DNA of 64,000 nucleotides from Balanoglossus misakiensis (Eukaryota > Hemichordata), in assembly GCA_040954595.2 (NCBI GenBank), contig CM082578.2, positions 3,720,001 to 3,784,000 of the forward strand, given 5' to 3'. Positions 1 through 12,025 of this stretch are shown piece by piece (the stretch's first letter is position 1; each line of letters begins with the position of its first letter). A program made the translations under genes and the position numbers. The notes under the pieces are model-generated. The model was not told the DNA's origin and searched no databases. It saw only the letters and a list, made by a program, of their open reading frames with translations.

Positions 1-673
1 CTAGAAAGGGAATTTTTACTTTTTAATCGTTTTTCACAAAATCCAATATGGCCGCCATAATCTTCGACCAATCACATTCCTCTTCGCAAACTTGATAGAC
101 ATCTGTTTAATGACCACACACACCAAATCTTGTGACTCGGTTATCGCCGGTTCTTGAGAAGAAGATTTTTGAAATTTTACTAAGGTTTTACGAAAATCCA
201 ATATGGCCGCCAAAATCTTCGACCAATCACAAAGATCTTCGCAAACTTGATAGACATCAGATAGGTGACTACATACCCCAAACCCCGTGTCTCGGTTATC
301 ACCAGTTCTAGAGAAGAAGATTTTTGAAATTTAAGCTGGATTTCAGAAAAAAAATTGTAGCAAAAAAACTGCAACATTGACAGCAAAATATCCAATTACA
401 AAAATGATGGGTAGAAGGTAGACTACCTGCACACCAAATTTGAAGTCGATCTGACTTGTAGTTTCTGAGATCTAAGATTTGCATTTTTTCAGAAAATCCA
501 ATATGGCCGCCAGGTCACGTGACCAATTAAAAATTCAAGGGTTCAATGCACATCTACTCATTGACCTTGACCACTGTAGCAAGTTTCAGAAGTGTACCTG
601 CAGCGGTGTCTGAGATCTAGAGCGACAAAGAATTGACACAAGAAAAAAGAAAGAAAGAAAGAAAGAAAGACAG
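1..673 (+). repeat. Array unit, 5'-truncated by the window edge
   Basis: It starts inside the B blocks and runs through three AATCCAATATGGCCGCC copies to a long GAAA tail at about 645-672. Confidence 0.9.
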
Positions 674-2801
674 AATTAAAGCTGCAAGCAGCATTGTCCG
701 GGCCCAAGCTCTATTATCTGATCTGATATTAGATATGCACATAATTAATGAGTAGAAACATAATGCTGTTTTATCCCATGAAATATCAAGGTTATATGTA
801 TGTTTGGTGCTGTTAAAGTGTTAAGTAGGTCAAAGGTCACCCAGAGGTCACCCAACATTTGGGCAGAAAATTTTGACCCATAGTGGTCCATGTCCAACAA
901 AAACCAGACCTCTAGCCCTTTTGGTTAGCCTGGAATTAGGTATGCACATACATAATGCGTAAAGCAGGTGTCACAGGTGACCCAAAACTTTGGCTTTTCA
1001 TTATGGCCCCATACCTCCAAATGACAAGGCTGTACCTGCTTTGGATGCCGAGATATGCAAAAGTACGTCAAAGGTCATCTGAGGTCATCCAAAATTTGGG
1101 CAGAAAATTTTGACCCATAGTTGTCCATGTCCATCAAAAAACAGACCTCTAGCCCTTTTGGTTAGCCTAGAATTAGGTATGCACATAATTAATGAGTTAA
1201 GCAGGTGTCACAGGTGACCCAAAACTTTGGCTTTACATTATGGCCCCATACCTCCAAACGCCAAGGCTGTATCTGCTGTGGATGTCAAGATATGCAAAAG
1301 TAGGTCAAAGGTCACCCGAGGTCATCCAAAATTTGGGCAGAAAATTTTGACCCATAGTGGTCCATATCCAACAAAAAACAGACCTCTAGCCCTTTTGGTT
1401 AGCCTAGAATTAGGTATGCACATAAATAATGAGTAAAGCAGGTGTCACAGGTGACCCAAAACTTTGGCTTTTCATTATGGCCCCATACCTCCAAATGCCA
1501 AGGCTGTACCTGCTTTGGATGCCGAGATATGCAAAAGTACGTCAAAGGTCATCTGAGGTCATCCAAAATTTGGGCAGAAAATTTTGACCCATAGTGGTCC
1601 ATGTCCATCAAAAAACAGACCTCTAGCCCTTTTGGTTAGCCTAGAATTAGGTATGCACATAATTAATGAGTTAAGCAGGTATCACAGGTGACCCAAAACT
1701 TTGGCTTTTCATTATTGCCCCATACCTCCAAACGCCAAGGCTGTATCTGCTGTGGATGTCAAGATATGCAAAAGTAGGTCAAAGGTCACCCGAGGTCACC
1801 CAAAATTTGGGCAAAATATTTTGACCCCATACTGGTCCATGTATAACAAAAACAAAACTTCTAGGTCTATTGGTTCATCTGTAATTAGGTATGTGCATAT
1901 TTAATGAGGTCACCAGAGGTCAAAGGGGTCATGAAAAGTAGCAACATTTTTTGATCACATACAAATCCACATACATCAAAAACCAAACTTATAGCCCTAT
2001 TGGTTAGCCTGGAATTAGATATGCAGAAAAATCATGCGTCAAAAGTAGGTCAAAGGTCATTGCCAAAATTACCAAAATATTTATAGCTTATTCTTGGCAT
2101 ATGATGATTCATATCCGTAAAAAGAATTTCTGTGCTATCAATTTTAAGGCTAGAAAGGGAATTTTTACTTTTTAATCGTTTTTCACAAAATCCAATATGG
2201 CCGCCATAATCTTCGACCAATCACATTCCTCTTCGCAAACTTGATAGACATCTGTTTAATGACCACACACACCAAATCTTGTGACTCAGTTATCGCCGGT
2301 TCTTGAGAAGAAGATTTTTGAAATTTTACTATGGTTTTTCGAAAATCCAATATGGCTGCCATAATCTTCAACCAATCACAATGATCTTCGCAAACTTGAT
2401 AGACATCAGTTAGGTGACCACATACCCCAAACCGCGTGACTCGGTTATCACTGGTTCTGGAGAAGAAGATTTTTGAAATTTAAGCCAGATTTCAGAAAAA
2501 AAATTGTAGCAAAAAATTGCAACTTTGTCAGTATAATTTCCAATTACAAAAATGATTGCAAGAAGGTAGTCTACCAGCATGCCAAATTTGAAGTCGATCT
2601 GACTTGTAGTTTCTGAGATCTGAGATTTGCATTTTTTCAGAAAATCCAAGATGGCCGCCAGGTCATGTGACTAATTAAAAATTCAAGGGTTCAATGCACG
2701 ACTACTCATTGACCTTGACCACTGTAGCAAGTTTCAGAAGTGTACCTGCAGCGGTGTCTGAGATCTCGTGGGTCAAAGAATTGACACAAGAATAAAGAAA
2801 G
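674..2801 (+). repeat. Array unit, longest body, four A blocks
   Basis: At 2,128 bp this unit is about 708 bp (three A blocks of ~236 bp) longer than the basic unit. The CATTATGGCCCCATACCTCC landmark (one copy reads CATTATTGCCCC) appears four times, near 1000, 1238, 1476 and 1711. Confidence 0.9.
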
Positions 2802-4415
2802 AATTAAAGCTGCAAGCAGCATTGTCCGGGCCCAAGCTCTATTATCTGATCTGATTATTAGATATGCACATAATTAATGAGTAGAAACATAATGCTGTGT
2901 TTTATCCCATGAAATATCAAGGTTATATCTATATTTGGTGTTGATATAGTTTTAAGTAGGTCAAGGTCACCCAGAGGTCACCCACAATTTGGGCAGAAAA
3001 TTTTGACCCATAGTGGTCCATGTCCAACAAAAACCAGACCTCTAGCCCTTTTGGTTAGCCCGGAATTAGGTATGCACATAAATAATGAGTTAAGCAGGTG
3101 TCACAGGTGACCCAAAACTTTGGCTTTTCATTATGGCCCCATACCTCCAAACGCCAAGGCTGTATCTGCTATGGATGTCGAGATATGCAAAAGTAGGTCA
3201 AAGGTCACCCGAGGTCACCCAACATTTGGGCAAAATATTTTGACCCCATACTGGTCCATGTATAACAAAAACAAAACCTCTAGGTCTATTGGTTCATCGT
3301 TAATTAGGTATGTGCATATTTAATGAGGTCAGCAGAGGTCAAAGGGGTCATGAAAAGTAGCAACATTTTTTGATCACATACAAATCCACATACATCAAAA
3401 ACCAAACTTATAGCCCCATTGGTTAGCCTGGAACTAGATATGCAGAAAAATGATGCGTCAAAAGTAGGTCAAAGGTCATTGCCAAAATTACCAAAATATT
3501 TATAGCTTATTCTTGGCATATGATGATTCATATCCATAAAAAGAATTTCTGTGCTATTAATTTTTAGGCAAGAAAGGGAATTTTTACTTTTTAATCGTTT
3601 TTCACAAAATCCAATATGGCCGCCATAATCTTCGACCAATCACATTCCTCTTCGCAAACTTGATAGACATCTGTTTACTGACCACACACACCAAATCTTG
3701 TGACTCAGTTATCGCCGGTTCTTGAGAAGAAGATTTTTGAAATTTTACTAGGGTTTTTCGAAGATCCAATATGGCCGCCATAATCTTCGACCAATCACAA
3801 TGATCTTCGCAAACTTGATAGACCTCAGTTTGGTGACCACATATCCCAAACCGCGTGACTCGGTTATCGTCGGTTCTGGAGAAGAAGATTTTTGAAATTT
3901 TGACCAGATTTCAGAAAAACAACTGTAGCAAAAAAACTGCAACATTGACAGCAAAATATCCAATTACAAAAATGATGGGCAGAAGGTACACTACCCGCAC
4001 ACCAAATCTGAAGTAAATCTGACATGTAGTTTCTGAGATCTGAGATTTGCATTTTTTCAGAAAATCCAATATGGCCGCCATGTCACGTGACTAATTTAAA
4101 ATTCAAGAGTTCAATGCACGACTACCCATTGCCCTTGACCACTGTAGCAAGTTTGAGAAGTGTACCTGCAGCGGTGTCTGAGATCTAGAGCGACAAAGAA
4201 ATGACAGAAGAATAAAGAAAGAAGAAAGACAGAAAAACCCCAACGAAACCAATAGGGCCCAAGCGCTGGTATGCGCTTGGGCCCTAAAAACCCCAACGAA
4301 ACCAATAGGGCCCAAGCGCTGGCTTGCGCTTGGGCCCTAAAAATTCCAACGAAACCAATAGGGCCCAAGCCTGGCTTGGCTTGGGCCCTAAGAAAGAAGA
4401 AAGAAGGAAAGACAG
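2802..4415 (+). repeat. Array unit with one A block and a three-hairpin tail
   Basis: The body is about 1,430 bp, the basic length, and the remainder is a hairpin cluster at 4232-4391. Confidence 0.9.
4232..4391. repeat. Cluster of three ~53-bp hairpin modules
   Basis: Modules read AAACCCCAACGAAACCAATA and then a perfect inverted repeat. Two have stem GGGCCCAAGCGC/GCGCTTGGGCCC with loop TGGTAT or TGGCTT. The third has the shorter stem GGGCCCAAGCC/GGCTTGGGCCC, changed in both arms together. Confidence 0.95.
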
Positions 4416-5832
4416 ATTAAAGCTGCGAGCAGCATTGTCGGGCCCAAGCGCTGATCTTGAATTATATATGCACAGTGTGAATGAGAAGAAACAGAATTTT
4501 CTATCAGATGTATTATCTCATGACATAACAAGGATATGTGTATTTTTGCTGCTGAAATAGGGTGAAGTAGGTCAAAGGTCACCTAAGGTCACCCAACATT
4601 TGGGCAATTTTTTTTTACCCATACTGGTCCATGTCCAACAAAACCAAAACTCTAGCTCTTTTGGTTCGGATGTAATTAGGTATATGCATATTTAATGAGG
4701 TCAGCAGGTGTCACAGGTGACCCAAAAATGTGGCTTTACATTCTGGTCCCATCCTACAAAATGCCATGGCTGTATCTGCTCTGGATGCTGAGATATGCGA
4801 AAGTAGGTCAAAGATCACCAGAGGTCACCCAACATTTGGGCAAAAAATTTTGATCCCATACTGGTCCATGTCCAACAAAAACAATACCTCTGGCTCTATT
4901 GGTTGGCCTGTAATTAGCTATGAACATAATTAATGAGGTCAGCAGAGGTCAAAGGGGTCATGAAAAATAGCAAAATATTTTGATCACACACTAATCCACA
5001 TGCATCAAAAACCAAAAGTCTAGCCCTATAGGTTAGCCTGGAATTAGATATGCAGAAATAATAACGCGTGATAAGTAGGTCAAAGGTCATGTGAAAAATC
5101 GCCAAAAATTTGTATCATATTTTAGTCATATGACGAGTGATATCCACGAAAAGAATTTGTATGCTATCAATTTTTAGACTAGGAAGGGGAATTTCAATTT
5201 TTCACTGCTTTTTACAAAATCTAATATGGCCGCCATAATCTTCGACCAATCACAATGCTCTTTGCAAACTTGATAGACATCAGTGTAGTGACCATACTCC
5301 CCGAATCTTGCGACTCAGATATCGCCCGTTCTGGAGAGGAAGATTTTTGGAGTTTTACTATGGTTTTTAGAAAATCCAATATGGCCGCCATAATCTCCGA
5401 CCAATCACAATGCTTCTTATCAAACTTGATAGACATCTGTTAGGTGACCACATACCCCAAACCCCGTGACTCGGTTATCACCGGTTCTGGAGAAGAAGAT
5501 TTTTGAAATTTAAGCCAGATTTCAGAAAAAAAATTGTAGCAAAAAAACTGCAACATTTACAGCAAAATATCCAATTACAAAAATGATGGGCAGAAGGTAG
5601 TCTACCTGCATGCCAAATTTGAAGTAGATCTGACTTGTAGTTTCTGAGATCTGAGATTTGCTTTTTTTCAGAAAATCCAATATGGCCGCCAGGTCACGTG
5701 ACTAATTAAAAATTCAAGAGTTCAATGCACGACTACCCATTGACCTTGACCACTGTAGCAAGTTTGAGAAGTGTACCTGCAGCGGTGTCTGTGATCTAGA
5801 GCGACAAAGAAGTGAACCAAGAATAAAGAAAG
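4416..5832 (+). repeat. Array unit, second head type
   Basis: The head reads GCTGCGAGCAGCATTGTCGG and continues GGGCCCAAGCGCTGATC, so it carries the full 12-base hairpin left arm. The rest of the head differs from the first type (CACAGTGTGAATGAGAAG instead of CACATAATTAATGAGTAG). Confidence 0.85.
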
Positions 5833-7272
5833 AATTAAAGCTGCGAGCAGCATTGTTGGGCCCAAGCGCTGATCTTGAATTATATATGCACAGTATGAAT
5901 GAGAAGAAACAGAATTTTCTATCTGATGTATTATCTCATGACATAACGAGGATGTGTGTATTTTTGCTGCTGAAATAGGGTGAAGTAGGTCAAAGGTCAC
6001 CTGAGGTCACCCAACATTTGGGCAATTTTTTTTACCCATACTGGTCCATGTCCAGCAAAAACCAAAACTCTAGCTCTATTGGTTCGCCTGTGATTAGGTA
6101 TGTGCATATTTAATGAGGTCAGCAGGTGTCACAGGTGACCCAAAAATGTGGCTTTACATTTTGGTCCCATCCTACCAAATGCCATGGCTGTATCTGCTCT
6201 GGATGCTGAGATATGCGAAAGTAGGTCAAAGGTCACCAGAGGTCACCCAACATTTGGGCAAAAAATTTTGATCCCATACTGGTCCATGTCCAACAAAAAC
6301 CAAACCGCTAGCTCTATTGGTTCGCCTGTAATTAGCTATGCACATAATTAATGAGGTCAGCAGAGGTCAAAGGGGTCATGAAAAGTAGCAAAATATTTTG
6401 ATCACACACTAATCCACATTAATCAAAAACCAAACGTCTAGCCCTATAGGTTAGCCTGGAATTAGATATGCAGAAATAATAACGCGTGATAAGTAGGTCA
6501 AAGGTCATGTGAAAAATCGCCAAAAAATTGTAACATATTTTAGTCACATGACGATTGATATCCATAAAAAGAATTTGTATGCTGTCAATTTTTAGACTAG
6601 AAAAAGGAATTTCAAATTTTCACTGCTTTTTACAAAATCCAATATGGCCGCCATAATCTTCGACCAATCACAATGTTCTTTGCAAACTTAATAGACATCA
6701 GTGTAGTGACCATACTCCCCGAATCTTGCGACTCAGTCATCGCCCGTTCTTGAGAAGAAGAATTTTGAAGTTTTACTATGGTTTTTCGAAAATCCAATAT
6801 GGCCGCCATAATCTTCGACCAATCACAATGATCTTCGCAAACTTGATAGACATCAGTTAGGTGACCACATAACCGAAACCCCGTGTCTTGGTTATCACCG
6901 GTTCTGGAGAAGAAGATTTTTGAAATTTAAGCCAGATTTCAGAAAAAAAATTGTAGCAAAAAAACTGCAACATTTACAGCAAAATATCCAATTACAAAAA
7001 TGATGGGTAGAAGGTAGACTACCTGCACACCAAATTTGAAGTCGATCTGACTTGTAGTTTCTGAGATCTGAGATTTGCATTTTTTCAGAAAATCCAATAT
7101 GGCCGCCAAGTCACGTGACTAATTAAAAATTCATGGGCTCAATGCACGACTACTCATTGACCTTGACCACTGTAGCAAGTTTGAGAACTGTACCTGCAGT
7201 GGTGTCTGAGATCTAGAGCGACAAAGAATTGACAGAAGAATAAAGAAAGAAGAAAGAAAGAAGGAAAGACAG
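5833..7272 (+). repeat. Array unit, second head type
   Basis: It has the same head class as the preceding unit (GCTGCGAGCAGC, then GGGCCCAAGCGCTGATC), one A block and a GAAA tail. Confidence 0.85.
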
Positions 7273-8700
7273 ATTAAAGCTGCAAGCAGCATTGTCCGGG
7301 CCCAAGCTCTATTATCTGATCTAATTATTAGATATGCACATAATTAATGAGTAGAGACATAATGCTGTGTCTTATGCCATGAAATATCAAGGTTATATCT
7401 ATGTTTTGTGGTGATATAGTGTTAAGTAGGTCAAAGGTCACCCAGAGGTCAACCACAATTTGGGCAGAAAATTTTGACCCATAGTGGTCCATGTCCAACA
7501 AAAACCAGACCTCTAGCCCTTTTGGTTATCCCGGAATTAGGTATGCACATAAATAATGAGTTAAGCACGTGTCACAGGTGACCCAAAACTTTGGCTTTTC
7601 ATTATGGCCCCATACCTCCAAACGCCAAGACTGTATCTGCCGTAGATGTCGAGATATGCAAAAGTAGGTCAAAGGTCACCCGAGGTCACCCAACATTTGG
7701 GCAAAATATTTTGACCCCATACTGGTCCATTTATAACAAAAACAAAACCTCTAGGTCTATTGGTTCATCATTAATTAGGTATGCGCATATTTAATGAGGT
7801 CACCAGAGGTCAAAGGGGTCATGAAAAGTAGCAAAATTTTTTGATCACATACAAATCCACATACATCAAAAACCAAACTTATAGCCCTATTGGTTAGCCT
7901 GGAATTAGATATGCAGAAAAATGATGCGTCAAAAGTAGGTCAAAGGTCATTGCCAAAATTACCAAAATATTTATAGCTTATTCTTGTCATATGATGTTTC
8001 ATATCCGTAAAAAGAATTTCTGTGCTATCAATTTTTAGGCTAGAAAGGGAATTTTTACTTTTTAATTGTTTTTCACAAAATCCAATATGGCCGCCATAAT
8101 CTTTGACCAATCACATTCCTCTTCGCAAACTTGATAGACATCTGTTTAATGACCACACACATCAAATCTTGTGACTCAGTTATTGCCGGTTCTTGAGAAG
8201 AAGATTTTTGAAATTTTACTAGGTTTTTTTTAAAATCCAATATGGCCGCCATAATCTTTGACCAATCACAATGATCTTCGCAAACTTGATAGACCTCAGC
8301 TTGGTGACCACATACCCCAAACCGCGTGACTCGGTTATCGCCGGTTCTGGAGAAGAAGATTTTTGAAATTTTGACCAGATTTCAGAAAAACAACTGTAGC
8401 AAAAAAACTGCAACATTGACAGCAAAATATCCAATTACAAAAATGATGGGCAGAAGGTAGACTACCTGCACACCAAATTTGAAGTCTATCTGACTTGTAG
8501 TTTCTGAGATCTGAGATTTGCATTTTTTCAGAAAATCCAATATGGCCGCCATGTCACGTGACTAATTAAAAATTCAAGAGTTCAATGCACGACTACCCAT
8601 TGACCTTGACCATTGTAGCAAGTTTGAGAAGTGTACCTGCAGCGGTGTCTGAGATCTAGAGCGACAAAGAAATGACAGAAGAATAAAGAAAGAAAGACAG
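7273..8700 (+). repeat. Array unit, basic length, first head type
   Basis: 1,428 bp with head GCTGCAAGCAGCATTGTCC and one A block; no hairpin module. Confidence 0.9.
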
Positions 8701-10592
8701 ATTAAAGCTGCAAGCAGCATTGTCCGGGCCCAAGCTCTATTATCTGATCTGATTATTAGATATGCACATAATTAATGAGTACAAACATAATGCTGTGTTT
8801 TATCCCATGAAATATCAAGGTTATATCTAGGTTTGGTGTTGACATAGTATTAAGTAGGTCAAAGGTCACCCAGAGGTCACCAATTATTTGGGCAGAATAT
8901 TTTGACCCATAGTGGTCTATGTCCAACAAAAACCAGATCTCTAGCCCTTTTGGTTAGCCCGGAATTAGTTATGCACATAAATAATGCGTAAAGCAGGTGT
9001 CACAGGTGACCCAAAACTTTGGCTTTTCATTATGGCCCCATACCTCCAAATGCCAAGGCTGTACCTGCTTTGGATGCCGATATATGCAAAAGTAGGTCAA
9101 AGGTCATCTGAGGTCATCCAAAGTTTGGGCAGAAAATTTTGACCCATAGTGGTCCATGTCCAACAAAAACCAGACATCTAGCCCTTTTGGTTAGCCCGGA
9201 ATTTGGTATGCACATAAATAATGAGTAAAGCAGGTGTCACAGGTGACCCAAAACTTTGGCTTTTCATTATGGCCCCATACCTCCAAACGCCAAGGCTGTA
9301 TCTGGTGTGGATGTCGAGATATGCAAAAGTAGGTCAAAGGTCACCCAACATTTGGGCAGAAAATTTTGACCCATAGTGGTCCATGTCCAACAAAAACCAG
9401 ACCTCTAGCCATTTTGGTTAGCCCGGAATTAGGTATGCACATAAATAATGAGTAAAGCAGGTGTCACAGGTGACCCAAAACTTTGGCTTTTCATTATGGC
9501 CCCATACCTCCAAACGCCAAGGCTGTATCTGGTGTGGATGTCGAGATATGCAAAAGTAGGTCAAAGGTCACCCGAGGTCACCCAACATTTGGGCAAAATA
9601 TTTTGACCCCATACTGGTCCATGTATAACAAAAACAAAACCTCTAGGTCTATTGGTTCATCTGTAATTAGGTATATGCATATTTAATGAGGTCAGCAGAG
9701 GTCAAAGGGGTCGTGAAAAGTAGCAAAATTTTTTGATCACATACAAATCCACATACATCAAAAACCAAACTAATAGCCCTATTGGTTAGCCTGGAATTAG
9801 ATATGCAGAAAAATGATGCGTCAAAAGTAGGTCAAAGGTCATTGCCAAAATTACCAAAATATTTATAGGTTATTCTTGTCATATGATGATTCATATCCAT
9901 AAAAAGAATTTCTGTGCTATCAATTTTTAGGCTAGAAAAGGAATTTTTACTTTTTAATCGTTTTTCACAAAATCCAATATGGCCGCCATAATCTTCGACC
10001 AATCACATTCCTCTTCGCAAACTTGATAGACATCTGTTTATTGACCACACACACCGAATCTTGTGACTCAGTTATCGCCGGTTCTTGAGTAGAAGATTTT
10101 TGAAATTTTACTAGGGTTTTTCGAAAATCCAATATGGCCGCCATAATCTTCGACCAATCACAATGATCTTCGCAAACTTGATAGACCTCAGTTTGGTGAC
10201 CACATATCCCAAACCGCGTGACTCGGTTATCGTCGGTTCTGGAGAAGAAGATTTTTGAAATTTTGACCAGATTTCAGAAAAACAACTGTAGCAAAAAAAC
10301 TGCAACATTGACAGCAAAATATCCAATTACAAAAATGATGGGCAGAAGGTACACTACCCGCACACCAAATCTGAAGTAAATCTGACTTGTAGTTTCTGAG
10401 ATCTGAGATTTGCATTTTTTCAGAAAATCCAATATGGCCGCCATGTCACGTGACTAATTAAAAATTCAAGAGTTCAATGCACGACTACCCATTGACCTTG
10501 ACCACTGTAGCAAGTTTTAGAAGTGTACCTGCAGCGGTGTCTGAGATCTAGAGCGACAAAGAAATGACACAAGAAAAAAGAAAGAAAGACAG
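8701..10592 (+). repeat. Array unit with three A blocks
   Basis: At 1,892 bp it exceeds the basic length by about 472 bp, exactly two A blocks. The three copies of the CATTATGGCCCC landmark lie near 9029, 9264 and 9492. Confidence 0.9.
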
Positions 10593-12025
10593 AATTAAAG
10601 CTGCAAGCAGCATTGTCCGGGCCCAAGCTCTATTATCTGATCTGATTATTAGATATGCACATAATTAATGAGTAGAAACATAATGCTGTGTTTTATCCCA
10701 TGAAATATCAAGATTATATCTATGTTTAGTGCTGATATAGTGTTAAGTAGGTCAGAGGTCACCCACAGTTTGGGCAGAAAATTTTGACCCATAGTGGTCC
10801 ATGTCCAACAAAAACCAGACCTCTAGCCCTTTTGGTTAGCTCGGAATCAGGTATGCACATAAATAATGAGTTATGCAGGCGTCACAGGTGACCCAAAACT
10901 TTGGCTTTTCATTATGGCCCCATACCTCCAAACGTCAAGGCTGTATCTGTTGTGGATGTCGAGATATGCAAAAGTAGGTCAAAGGTCACCCGAGGTCACC
11001 CAACATTTGGGCAAAATATTTTGACCCCATACTGATCCATGTCCAGAAAAAAACAAACCTCTAGGTCATTTGGTTCATCTGTAATTAGGTATGCGCATAT
11101 TTAATGAGGTCAGCAGAGGTCAAAGGGGTCATGAAAAGTAGCAAAAATTTTTGATCACATACAAAACCACATACATCAAAAACCAAACTTATAGCCCTAT
11201 TGGTTAGCCTGGAATTAGATATGCAGAAAAATGATGCGTCAAAAGTAGGTCAAAGGTCATTGCCAAAATTACCAAAATATTTATAGCTTATTCTTGTCAT
11301 ATGATGATTCATATCCATAAAAAGAATTTCTGTGCTATCAATTTTTAGGCTAGAAACAGAATTTTTACTTTTTAATCGTTTTTCACAAAATCCAATATGG
11401 CCGCCATAATCTTCGACCAATCACATTCCTCTTTGCAAACTTGATAGACATCTGTTGAATGACCACACACACAAAATCTTGTGACTCGGTTATCGCCGGT
11501 TCTCGAGAAGAAGATTTTTGAAATTTTACTAGGGTTTTTCGAAAATCCAATATGGCCGCCATAATCTTCGACCAATCACAATGATCTTCGCAAACTTGAT
11601 AGACATCCGTTAGGTGACCACATACCCCAAACCCCGTGTCTCGGTTATCACCGGTTCTGGAGAAGAAGATTTTTGAAATTTAAGCCAGATTTCAGAAAAA
11701 AAATTGTAGCAAAAAAACTGCAACATTGACAGCATAATTTCCAATTACAAAAATGTTTGACAGAAGGTAGTCTACCTGCACGCCAAATTTGAAGTCGATC
11801 TGACTTGTAGTTTCTGAGATCTGAGATTTGCATTTTTTCAGAAAATCCAAGATGGCCGCCAGGTCATGTGACTAATTAAAAATTCATGGGTTCAATGCAC
11901 GACTACTCATTGACCTTGACCACTGTAGCAAGTTTGAGAACTGTACCTGCAGTGGTGTCTGAGATCTAGAGCGACAAAGAATTGACAGAAGAATAAAGAA
12001 AGAAGAAAGAAAGAAGGAAAGACAG
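10593..12025 (+). repeat. Array unit, basic length
   Basis: 1,433 bp, first head type, one A block, GAAGAAAGAAAGAAGG tail. Confidence 0.9.

Noticed and set aside
40-60. YY1 binding site in the B block (AATATGGCCGCC)
   Set aside because: The YY1 core needs ATGGCGGC; nearly all copies read ATGGCCGCC. Only the odd block at 16645 has GGCGGCC.
4232-4391. CRISPR-like array of palindromic repeats
   Set aside because: No unique spacers: the linker between hairpins is the same sequence in every module, and the genome is eukaryotic.
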